Shown: piece after piece, positions 17,474 to 24,634 of the stretch
Numbering within the stretch: the stretch's first letter is position 1
Layout of the letters: the number at the start of each line of letters is the position of its first letter
Origin: Streptomyces showdoensis
GTDB taxonomy: Bacteria; Actinomycetota; Actinomycetes; Streptomycetales; Streptomycetaceae
NCBI RefSeq assembly: GCF_039535475.1
Contig: NZ_BAAAXG010000028.1
Location: forward strand, 372,001 to 436,000
DNA: 64,000 nt
Direction of reading: 5' to 3'
Notes under the pieces: generated by a model
What the model was told of the DNA's origin: nothing
Databases searched by the model: none
The model's input: only the letters and a program-made list of their open reading frames with translations
Position numbers and translations under genes: made by a program

Positions 17474-18412
17474 TCAGGAAGCGCTGCGGGAGAGGCGCAG
17501 GACGTCGACCCGCTTCGGTGCGGCGCCGGGGACGAGGGCGTCGCGGGCGGGCATCAGTCGGGGGGACGGGGGCGGGCCCGGCTGCGGGTTGTTGCCGCCG
17601 GCCGTGTTGCCCGTGGGGCGCGTGCGGCCGCAGAGATCGGCCGGGGCGGCGTAGGTCTGGGCGACGAAGCTGCTGGAGTTGACCATGGACGGGCTGTCCA
17701 CGGCGATCCCGGAGATCTGGGCGCCCGAGCCGGCGATGAGGCTGCCGACGACCCGCCGCATGGCCGCGCTCGCCCCGAACACCAGCATGTCGTAGGGCTT
17801 GACGGTGGTCCGGTAGGTCGTCGCCTCGGTGTTCTCGACCGTCCACGACTTGGAGAAGGTGGCCTTGAAGGCGGCCTCGAAGGCGAGTTTGGCGCTCAGG
17901 GAGCCGGCGACCTTGCCGCCGGCGGCGACGCTGGTCTTGGTGCCGTTGCTGGAGGTCGGCCCGTCCTTCAGGTTGGGGGTCTTGTTCTCGCTGGTGATGT
18001 CGTTGGTGAGGTTGGTGGTGACCTCGCCGGACGCCGTGACGGTGCCCTCCGCGGTGATCTTTCCGGAGATCTCGCCGCCGATGTTGTCGGTGCTGGACGT
18101 CCGCAGGGTGACCGTGCGGTCGACGCTCATGTCGCTCACGGTGCAGTTGACGACGGAGTTGCCGAGGGACCGGACGGCGGTCGCGAACTCGCGCCCCTGT
18201 TTGGGGTCGATGACGAAGCGGCAGGCGTCCGCCCTGCTGTCGCAGTACTTGAGGACGTCGGCGACCTTCGCGGGGCGTCCGTCGGCGGTGACGGCACGCG
18301 CGACGGGCGGCTCGCCGGGCCCCTCCTCCGCGAGCGCGGGCGGGGCGAGGGGCACGGCGAGACCGAGGGCCAGGGCGGGCAGGAGGAAGAGCGCGGGACG
18401 GCGCGAGGGCAT
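17474..18412 (-). CDS. Secreted protein with aerolysin-like pattern
   Basis: This 312-residue protein has a clear signal peptide (SRRPALFLLPALALGLAVPL, cut near ALA-EE). The middle (about 100-235) is made of alternating Ser/Thr strands: a Thr/Ser-rich stretch with glycine turns, then LSAKLAFEAAFKATFSKSW, TVENTEATTYRTTV and KPYDMLVFGASA. This recalls the ETX/MTX2 (aerolysin-type) pore-forming fold, where a Ser/Thr-rich amphipathic loop inserts into membranes. The C-terminus is Pro-rich. AAGGGA precedes the ATG at 18412. Neighbours on both sides in the operon are also secreted. The similarity is by eye, not by alignment, so toxin function is a hypothesis. Confidence 0.6.
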   Translation of the reverse strand: MPSRRPALFLLPALALGLAVPLAPPALAEEGPGEPPVARAVTADGRPAKVADVLKYCDSRADACRFVIDPKQGREFATAVRSLGNSVVNCTVSDMSVDRTVTLRTSSTDNIGGEISGKITAEGTVTASGEVTTNLTNDITSENKTPNLKDGPTSSNGTKTSVAAGGKVAGSLSAKLAFEAAFKATFSKSWTVENTEATTYRTTVKPYDMLVFGASAAMRRVVGSLIAGSGAQISGIAVDSPSMVNSSSFVAQTYAAPADLCGRTRPTGNTAGGNNPQPGPPPSPRLMPARDALVPGAAPKRVDVLRLSRSAS

Positions 18413-18453
18413 GGGACATCCCTTCGGGACGGGTTCTCACGGGGCGGGGACGG

Positions 18454-18598
18454 GCCGTACGGGCGGGAGCCGGACGGGGAGGGCGGGGCGCAGCGCCGTA
18501 CGGGCGCGAGCCGACAGCAGCGGCGGGCGCAGCGCCGTACGGGCGGGAGCCGACAGCAGGGGCGGGCGCAGGGCCGTACGGGCGGGAGCCGGACGACG
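18454..18598. repeat. 39-41-bp tandem repeat, four copies
   Basis: The motif GCCGTACGGGCG recurs at 18454, 18495, 18534 and 18573 (spacings 41, 39, 39), each followed by GAGCCG and a GC-rich tail. The two middle copies are nearly identical and the outer two diverge. The array lies in the 242-base gap between two secreted-protein genes of one operon. It differs in sequence from the 59-bp array at 15751. Confidence 0.8.
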
Positions 18599-18654
18599 AG
18601 AGGCGAGGACGGGCGTCCGGGCGGGAGACCGGACGGCCCGGGGCGGGAGCCCGG

Positions 18655-19161
18655 TCAGGAGCCGAGCAGCGAGCAGAGCTGGGAGACCGGGAACGGCGAC
18701 CCGCCCGGGTCGGTGGAGCCGGCGGGCAGCGAGGCCGGGAAGTCCCTGCAGGTGCTGGTGACGGCGGTCTGGGCGTTGTCCTTCGGGTCGGGCTGGAAGG
18801 CACCGACCTTGGTCGTCATGTCGGCGAGGCCCGCCTTCTCGCCGTTGCCCTTGGCCAGTTCGTCCATGCAGGTCTCGGAGCCGGGCTTGCACTTCTCCAG
18901 GTCCTTGCCGACCTTGGCGATGTCCTGGTCGGCCTTGGCCGCCGACTCCTTGGTCTTCTTCTGCTGCTCGTCGATCTCCTTCGCCTCGTTGGCGTTGGTC
19001 TCCTTGTCCTTGCACGGCTGGTCGTCGGGCTGGCACTCGGCGGCGGGAGCGGCCGGACCGGCGGACGGGGCCGCGAGGGCGGCCGGCGCGGCGGCCAGCG
19101 CGAGGGCGGCGGCGAGGACGGCGGCGCCGGCGGCACGCCGTACGGGAAGGACGGAGAGCAT
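18655..19161 (-). CDS. Small secreted coiled-coil protein
   Basis: This 168-residue protein has a long Ala-rich signal peptide (about 1-30). The mature part has a Lys/Glu/Asp-rich helix (about 50-95) that should form a coiled coil. It contains six cysteines: two CxxxxxxC-like pairs (CQPDDQPC and CKPGSETC) flank the helix, which would close a disulfide-pinned helical hairpin, and two more lie near the end. AGGGAG precedes the ATG at 19161. It is the first gene of the leftward operon with the 312- and 477-residue secreted proteins. No family is recognised. It could be a partner or inhibitor of the 312-residue protein, but the sequence does not show that. Confidence 0.65.
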   Translation of the reverse strand: MLSVLPVRRAAGAAVLAAALALAAAPAALAAPSAGPAAPAAECQPDDQPCKDKETNANEAKEIDEQQKKTKESAAKADQDIAKVGKDLEKCKPGSETCMDELAKGNGEKAGLADMTTKVGAFQPDPKDNAQTAVTSTCRDFPASLPAGSTDPGGSPFPVSQLCSLLGS

Positions 19162-19752
19162 GGCGGAACTCCCTGGGGACGGGGGTGAATTCAGGCTCGC
19201 GGGAACAGCGCCCGGGCCGCGGCAGGGACTGCCATCAAGATCGCCAAGCGCCTCTCGAAGCTAACCGGCCCCACCTCGGCGCACCCGCAGGACACACGGT
19301 GCGGCGCGGGCCCCGCACACCGCTCACCGCTTCGGCGGAGCGCACGCGGAGGCCGCCGGACGGGCCGTACGGCGGCGGCTCCACGACCCCCCGCCGGGCC
19401 CGCGCCCCAGACTCGTCCGGATGGAATCCGGGGCCCGAGGTGAGGGGGCCGGCCACCCGCGGGACGGGCCTCTCACCCACCCAGGCGCCGCCGATCGGCC
19501 GCGCGCCGCGCCCGGCCCTCGCGGGACCCGCGCACGCGACCCCGTACCGGTGAATTCACCGCCGGAAGCGCGGCCCCGAACGGACGTCCGGCATACGGGT
19601 GTTTCGGCGCTCCCGGCTCGCGCCCATGATCACAGTCGGTAAGGCTGGCGCTGTGTCCGACGGCCCGTCCCGGCCGTCCGGCCGGGCCCTCGGCACGCCA
19701 TGCCCGTGGGCCGTCGCGCTCCCGTTTGTCCCCCACGAAGGAGAGCAGACCC
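19162..19752. other. 591-base divergent intergenic region
   Basis: This gap separates the leftward secreted-protein operon from the rightward RCC1 genes and must hold the promoters of both. I see no credible gene in it on either strand: the open frames are Arg/Pro-rich shadows without ribosome sites. Two GTGAATTCA stretches stand near its left edge (around 19187) and at about 19551. No -35/-10 pair is good enough to name. AAGGAG at 19738-19743 belongs to the first RCC1 gene. Confidence 0.6.
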
Positions 19753-20976
19753 ATGTCCCGAACACGACGCGTCCCGCTGCGCCGCCCGCTCAGATGGAGC
19801 CTCGCCGCCGCCCTCACCGGGGCCGCCGCGCTGACGGCGTTCCCGGCCCTCGCCCCCGCGGCCGCCGCCAACGAGGGCAATCCGACCGTGCTGAGCTGGG
19901 GCGCCGGCCGCACCGGGCAGCTCGGCAACGGCACCCGGTCCGACAGCCTGTCGCCCACCTCGGTCACCAGCCTCTTCCGCGGCGACGTCGACCAGATGTC
20001 GGCGGGCGGCACCTCGTCGGCCGACTCGTTCGTCCTCGCCCGCACCGACAAGACGGTGAAGTCCTGGGGCCACAACTCCTCGGGCCAGCTGGGCAACGGC
20101 GGCAACGACAACCAGACCGTGCCCACGACCGTGCCGCGGCTGGCCAACGTCAAGGACATCGCGGCCGGCGGGCGGCACGCCCTCGCCCTGGACACGAGCG
20201 GCCAGGTCTACTCCTGGGGCGACAACGCCTACGGCCAGCTCGGCAACAACCGCACCGGCGACAGCCGTACGGTCCCCGACCGGGTCCAGGGCATGCCGAA
20301 GGTCAAGCAGATCTCGGCCGGCTGCGACTTCAGCCTCGCCCTGCTGGAGAACGGCCGGGTGTACGCGTGGGGCCGCGGCATCCACGGCCAGCTGGGCACC
20401 GGCAACCGCGCGAGCAGCTCCGTGCCCCGGCAGGTCCTCGGCCTGGAGAACATCGTCTCGGTCGACGCGGGCTGCCACCACGCGCTCGCGCTGACCGCCG
20501 ACGACACCGTGAAGTCCTGGGGCTACAACCTCTACGGCCAGCTCGGCAACTCCAGCACCAAGTCCTCCACCGTCCCGGTCGACGTCGACTGGCTGGAGGG
20601 CGTCTCCGACATCGAGGCCGGCGCCCACCACAACTACGCCATGACCAGCGACAGTCACGTCTGGGGCTGGGGCAACAACCAGTACGGCCAGCTCCTGGAG
20701 GGCGACGAGTCCTTCACCGACAACGTCTCGCGCACCAACCGCACCGCGCCCGTCGAGATCCCGCGCCTCGAAGGCGTCCAGCACCTCGCGGCGGGCGCGC
20801 GCCACGGCGTCGCGGTCACCGCGGACGAGGTCTTCGCGTGGGGCCACAACGGGGAGGGCCAGCTCGGCAACGGCACGACCGTGTCCCGCTTCGAGTCGGT
20901 GAAGATCCTCAACGAGGGCTCGAAGGTGAAGGACGTCGCGGTCTCCCTAGGCGGCAACACGACGTACGCGTACTGA
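19753..20976 (+). CDS. Secreted RCC1-repeat protein A
   Basis: This is a 407-residue exported beta-propeller of the RCC1 type. After a basic start and Ala-rich signal peptide (about 1-39), the sequence consists of seven or so blades, each with the motif W-G-x-N-xx-GQLGNG and a following A-G-xx-H-ALAL. One blade near residue 315 carries an insertion (LLEGDESFTD). The AAGGAG at 19738 sets the start at the ATG at 19753 rather than an in-frame ATG 27 bases earlier. It is the first of three tandem paralogs with short gaps. In eukaryotes RCC1 is a nuclear exchange factor, but bacterial secreted copies are surface or extracellular proteins of unknown ligand. The last residues are TTYAY. Confidence 0.9.
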   Translation: MSRTRRVPLRRPLRWSLAAALTGAAALTAFPALAPAAAANEGNPTVLSWGAGRTGQLGNGTRSDSLSPTSVTSLFRGDVDQMSAGGTSSADSFVLARTDKTVKSWGHNSSGQLGNGGNDNQTVPTTVPRLANVKDIAAGGRHALALDTSGQVYSWGDNAYGQLGNNRTGDSRTVPDRVQGMPKVKQISAGCDFSLALLENGRVYAWGRGIHGQLGTGNRASSSVPRQVLGLENIVSVDAGCHHALALTADDTVKSWGYNLYGQLGNSSTKSSTVPVDVDWLEGVSDIEAGAHHNYAMTSDSHVWGWGNNQYGQLLEGDESFTDNVSRTNRTAPVEIPRLEGVQHLAAGARHGVAVTADEVFAWGHNGEGQLGNGTTVSRFESVKILNEGSKVKDVAVSLGGNTTYAY

Positions 20977-20992
20977 GCGGGGTGCGTACGCG

Positions 20993-22177
20993 ATGACGTA
21001 CCTGCGCATCCGCAGCCGCTTCCGCATAGGCGCCGCCCTGGCCGCCGCCCTCGGGCTCACCCTCCTGAGCGCGCCCGCCCACGCCGCACCGCGTGATCCA
21101 TGGGTACGGGCCTGGGGGCAGAACAACTCGGGCCAGCTCGGCAACGGCTCCACCCAGGACCAGTCGACGCCCTCCGCGGTCAGGGGTCTCGCCCGCGGCG
21201 ACGTGCGCGAGCTCACCAGCGGGGGCTGGACCACCGACCAGGTGTTCGGCCTCGCCCTGATGCACGACGGCACCGTGCAGTCCTGGGGTGGCAACGTCAG
21301 CGGACAGCTCGGCGACGGCACCACGGCCAACCGGGGCTTCCCGGCCGCGGTCGCGGGCCTCGACGGGGTGACCGGCGTGGCCGCGGGCCTCGACTTCGCC
21401 CTGGCCCTGCGGGGCGGCCGGGTGCTGTCCTGGGGCAGCGACGCCTTCGGCCAGCTCGGCGACGGCCTCCCCGACGCGACCGGCCCGGTGACCCGGCCGG
21501 TGGCCGTGCAGAGCCTCGACAAGGTCAGGAGCGTCGCGGCCGGCTGCCAGTTCGGCCTCGCCCTGCGCCAGGACGGCACGGTGTGGACCTGGGGACGGAA
21601 CCACGAGGGCCAGCTCGGCAACGGCTCCACGGCCGACCGGGGCACCCCCAGGCGGGTGCCCGGCCTCGACCACGTCGTGGCCGTCCGGGCCGGCTGCCGG
21701 CACGCCCTCGCCCTGACCGTGGACCACACGGTCAAGGCCTGGGGCAAGGGCAGCGGCGGCGAACTCGGCAACGACACGACCGAACTCAGCACCGTTCCGG
21801 TCGACGTCAAGGAGCTGGTCGGAGTCTCCGGGCTCTTCGCCGGTCCGTATCACAACTTCGCCCTCCTGGAGGACGGCGGCGTCCGTGCCTGGGGCGAGAA
21901 CTGGGCCGGCCAGCTCGGCGACGGCACCAAGGTCAAACGCACCACCCCGGTCCCGCTCTCCGCCCCGAGCGGCGTGTCCTCGCTGCTCGGCGGCTGGGGC
22001 TTCACCCTCGCCCTCCTCGACGACCAGTCGGTCGTCGGCTGGGGCGCGAACGACGTGGGCCAGCTCGGCGACGGCACCACCACCCCGTCCCTCACCCCGG
22101 TCGTCGCCCTGCCCCCGGGCAGCGGGACGACCCGCCTCGCGAGCGCCACCGCATGGAAGTCCGGCTACGCCTACTGA
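20993..22177 (+). CDS. Secreted RCC1-repeat protein B
   Basis: This 394-residue paralog of the preceding gene starts 17 bases after its stop. A signal peptide ends near AHA-APRDPW. The RCC1 blades follow at regular spacing, each with xWGxNxxGQLGDG or GNG and a second strand ending in ALAL or FALAL. Two glycine-cysteine positions (AAGCQF, RAGCRH) match those in the other two copies. The end is KSGYAY. There is no membrane anchor or LPXTG motif after the propeller, so it should be released or bound to the wall non-covalently. It is probably cotranscribed with its two paralogs. Confidence 0.9.
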   Translation: MTYLRIRSRFRIGAALAAALGLTLLSAPAHAAPRDPWVRAWGQNNSGQLGNGSTQDQSTPSAVRGLARGDVRELTSGGWTTDQVFGLALMHDGTVQSWGGNVSGQLGDGTTANRGFPAAVAGLDGVTGVAAGLDFALALRGGRVLSWGSDAFGQLGDGLPDATGPVTRPVAVQSLDKVRSVAAGCQFGLALRQDGTVWTWGRNHEGQLGNGSTADRGTPRRVPGLDHVVAVRAGCRHALALTVDHTVKAWGKGSGGELGNDTTELSTVPVDVKELVGVSGLFAGPYHNFALLEDGGVRAWGENWAGQLGDGTKVKRTTPVPLSAPSGVSSLLGGWGFTLALLDDQSVVGWGANDVGQLGDGTTTPSLTPVVALPPGSGTTRLASATAWKSGYAY

Positions 22178-22201
22178 TCCCCCGAACGGAAAGGCACGCA
22201 G

Positions 22202-23392
22202 ATGACCCCACCGCTGCGTCTCACCCTCCTCGCCGCCCTGTCCCTGGCGGCCCTCCCCCTGACCGCCCTCCCCGCCTCCGCGTCCGCCGCCGGCACCGAC
22301 CCCTGGGTCCGCGGCTGGGGCGAGAACGCCCAGGGGCAGCTCGGCAACGGCTCCGTGCTCGCCCAGCAGACCCCGGCCGCCGTCACCGGCATCACCCGCG
22401 ACGACGTCCGCAAGGTCTCCGGCGGCGGGGGCGGCGCCGCCGCGGCCTCCAACCAGTTCGCCGTCGCCCTGCTGAAGGACGGCACCGTGAAGTCCTGGGG
22501 CGGAAACGCGACCGGCCAGCTCGGCAACGGCACCACCGTCAACCAGAGCTTCCCGGCGACCGTCACCGGCCTGTCCGGCGTCAGCGCGCTCTCGGCGGGC
22601 CTCAACCACGTGCTCGCCGTCAAGGGCGGCCGGGTCCTCGCCTGGGGCAGCAACGCCTCCAAGCAGCTCGGCACCGGCCAGGACACCACCAACCCGTACA
22701 AGGCGCCGATCCCCGTGCAGAGCCTGGACAAGGTCAGGGACGTCGGGGCCGGCTGCGACTTCAGCGTGGCACTGCGCCAGGACGGCACCGTCTGGACCTG
22801 GGGCAAGGGCGACAACGGACGTCTGGGCACGGGCAACAACACCACCCGCGAGACCCCGCAGAAGGTGCCGGGGCTCGACGACATCGAGGCGATCGCCGTG
22901 GGCTGCGACCACGTCCTGGCGCTGACGGCCGACAACACGCTCAAGGCCTGGGGCAAGAACGCGGAGGGCGAGCTCGGCAACGACTCCACCGTCGACAGCA
23001 GCACGCCCGTGGACGTCGCCTACCTGGACGCCGTCGCCTCCGTCTTCGCCACCGCCTGGTCCAGCTTCGCCGTCCTCGACGACGGCAACGTGGCCGGCTG
23101 GGGCAAGAACACCGAACGCCAGCTCGGCGACGGCACCGCCGCCAACCGCACCACCCCGGTCGTCCTGGACCAGCTCAAGGGCGTGCAGGAGATCGCCGGC
23201 GGGGCCGACTTCTCGCTGGCCGCGCTCGACGACGGCTCGGTGATCGGCTGGGGCGCCAACGCGGCCGCCCAGCTCGGCGACGGCACCACCACCGGGACCA
23301 CCGGCACGGCGACGGTCAGCGCGCTGCCGCCGGGCAGCGGCATCACCCACGTCGCCTCGACGATGACCGGCAAGTCCGGCTTCGCCTACTGA
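22202..23392 (+). CDS. Secreted RCC1-repeat protein C
   Basis: This third paralog has 396 residues and starts 25 bases after the second. A signal peptide ends near ASA-AGTDPW. The mature protein has the same blade order and an extra Gly/Ala loop (GGGGGAAAA, about residue 78). It is closer to copy B than to copy A: both begin DPWVR(A/G)WG and both carry VQSLDKVR before the central blade. It ends KSGFAY. Three adjacent divergent copies suggest duplication followed by specialisation for different ligands. Function is unknown. Confidence 0.9.
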   Translation: MTPPLRLTLLAALSLAALPLTALPASASAAGTDPWVRGWGENAQGQLGNGSVLAQQTPAAVTGITRDDVRKVSGGGGGAAAASNQFAVALLKDGTVKSWGGNATGQLGNGTTVNQSFPATVTGLSGVSALSAGLNHVLAVKGGRVLAWGSNASKQLGTGQDTTNPYKAPIPVQSLDKVRDVGAGCDFSVALRQDGTVWTWGKGDNGRLGTGNNTTRETPQKVPGLDDIEAIAVGCDHVLALTADNTLKAWGKNAEGELGNDSTVDSSTPVDVAYLDAVASVFATAWSSFAVLDDGNVAGWGKNTERQLGDGTAANRTTPVVLDQLKGVQEIAGGADFSLAALDDGSVIGWGANAAAQLGDGTTTGTTGTATVSALPPGSGITHVASTMTGKSGFAY

Positions 23393-23421
23393 GGTGACCG
23401 GCGGATCCGGTCTCGCCCCCT

Positions 23422-23485
23422 GAGCGACACCGGGAGGACCGGCCGCGCCCGCCGAGCGACACCGGGAGGACCGGCCGCGCCCGCC
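23422..23485. repeat. Perfect 32-bp direct repeat, two copies
   Basis: Two identical 32-base units, each beginning GAGCGACACCGGG, lie head to tail at 23422-23453 and 23454-23485. They follow the last RCC1 stop, and a degraded third copy may follow (GAGCGGAACCGGCC near 23512). They mark the right edge of the accessory stretch. No gene is present in the 243-base gap. Confidence 0.85.
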
Positions 23486-23635
23486 GATCCGCGTTCCCGG
23501 TCCGCCCACCGAGCGGAACCGGCCGGTGCCTCGCCGTACCGGCCGGCCGCCCCGCCCCGGGCCGGGACCGCTCGCCTCCGGTCCGGACCGGGGCCGGCCT
23601 GGCCAGGACGGGGAGCGAGCTGGCAGGATCGCGCC

Positions 23636-24634
23636 ATGCTCCCCGCGCTCACCCGTACCGCCCGCCGCCGTGTCCTCCAGGTCTCGGCGGCGCTCCTGGT
23701 GCTGGTGGGCGCCCTGGTGTGGTGGCTGGTTCCCATCGGCGCCAAGGCGCCGAGCGGGCACGTCACCTTCAGTACGGGCGTGCCGACGGGCGTCTACCAG
23801 CAGTACGGGGAGCTGCTCAAGCAGGCCCTCGCCCGCGATCTGCCGGACGTCTCGATAACGCTGCGCAACAGCGAGGGCTCGCAGCAGAATCTGGCCCGGC
23901 TGGCCTCCGGTGAGGCGGACTTCACCGTGGCGACGGCGGACGCCGTGGCCCAGTACAAGCGGGACCGCAAGCCCGGTTTCGAGCGGCTGCGCGGCTGCGC
24001 CCGGCTCTACGACGACTACGTCCAGCTGGTCGTGCCGAAGGGCTCGTCCGTGCAGTCGGTGGCCGACCTGCGCGGGCTGCGGGTCGGGGTCGGTCAGCCC
24101 GGCTCGGGCGTGCGGCTGATCGCGGACCGGGTGCTGGCGGCGGCCGGACTGACCCCGGACGTCGACGTCCGTCCGGTCTCGGCGGGCATCAACACCGTGC
24201 CGGGCCTCCTGGAGCGGCGGCGGCTCGACGCGTTCTTCTGGTCGGGCGGGCTGCCCACCACGGCCGTGCAGAAGCTGTCCGAGCGCTTCCCGATCCGGCT
24301 GGTGCCGCTCGACGCGACCCTGGTGGACAGCCTGCACGACGTGGGCGAGTCCACCCGTCACTACCGGTCGGCCAGGATCCCCGCCGACGCGTACGGCCTG
24401 GCCCAGGACGGCAACCCGGTGGACACCCTGGCGGTGGCGAACATCCTGGTCACCACGGACGCCGCCGACCCGGATCTGGTGGAGGGCTTCACCCGGACCG
24501 TGATCGGGAGCCGGGACCGGATCGGCGGCCAGGTCCATCCGGCGCAGCTGGTGGACCTGCGGACCGCGATCTACACCGAGCCGCTCACCCTGCACGAGGG
24601 CGCCCGGCGGTACTACCGCTCCGTGAAGCCCTGA
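23636..24634 (+). CDS. TAXI-family TRAP solute-binding protein
   Basis: This 332-residue protein of the TAXI (TRAP-associated extracytoplasmic immunogenic) family has one N-terminal membrane segment (about 15-33) that anchors or exports it. The bilobed binding domain follows, with FSTGVPTGVYQQYG, a ligand-lobe EADFTVATADA and a hinge around VGVGQPGSGV. Genes for the TRAP membrane subunits are absent on both sides, so it is an orphan. Instead it converges on a histidine kinase gene and their 3' ends overlap by 22 bases. In the S. coelicolor map the same protein sits beside GluR/GluK, so it may deliver a signal to that sensor. No strong ribosome site precedes the ATG; CAGGAT ends 6 bases before it, so the mRNA may be leaderless. 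Confidence 0.85.
   Translation: MLPALTRTARRRVLQVSAALLVLVGALVWWLVPIGAKAPSGHVTFSTGVPTGVYQQYGELLKQALARDLPDVSITLRNSEGSQQNLARLASGEADFTVATADAVAQYKRDRKPGFERLRGCARLYDDYVQLVVPKGSSVQSVADLRGLRVGVGQPGSGVRLIADRVLAAAGLTPDVDVRPVSAGINTVPGLLERRRLDAFFWSGGLPTTAVQKLSERFPIRLVPLDATLVDSLHDVGESTRHYRSARIPADAYGLAQDGNPVDTLAVANILVTTDAADPDLVEGFTRTVIGSRDRIGGQVHPAQLVDLRTAIYTEPLTLHEGARRYYRSVKP

Noticed and set aside
15912..18803. 963-residue frame with repeated GSRPYGAAP units
   Set aside because: The repeated peptide comes from the 39-bp array read in a wrong frame across two real genes.
19162..19752. Small gene in the long intergenic gap
   Set aside because: Open frames there have Arg/Pro-rich composition, no ribosome site and no recognisable motif.
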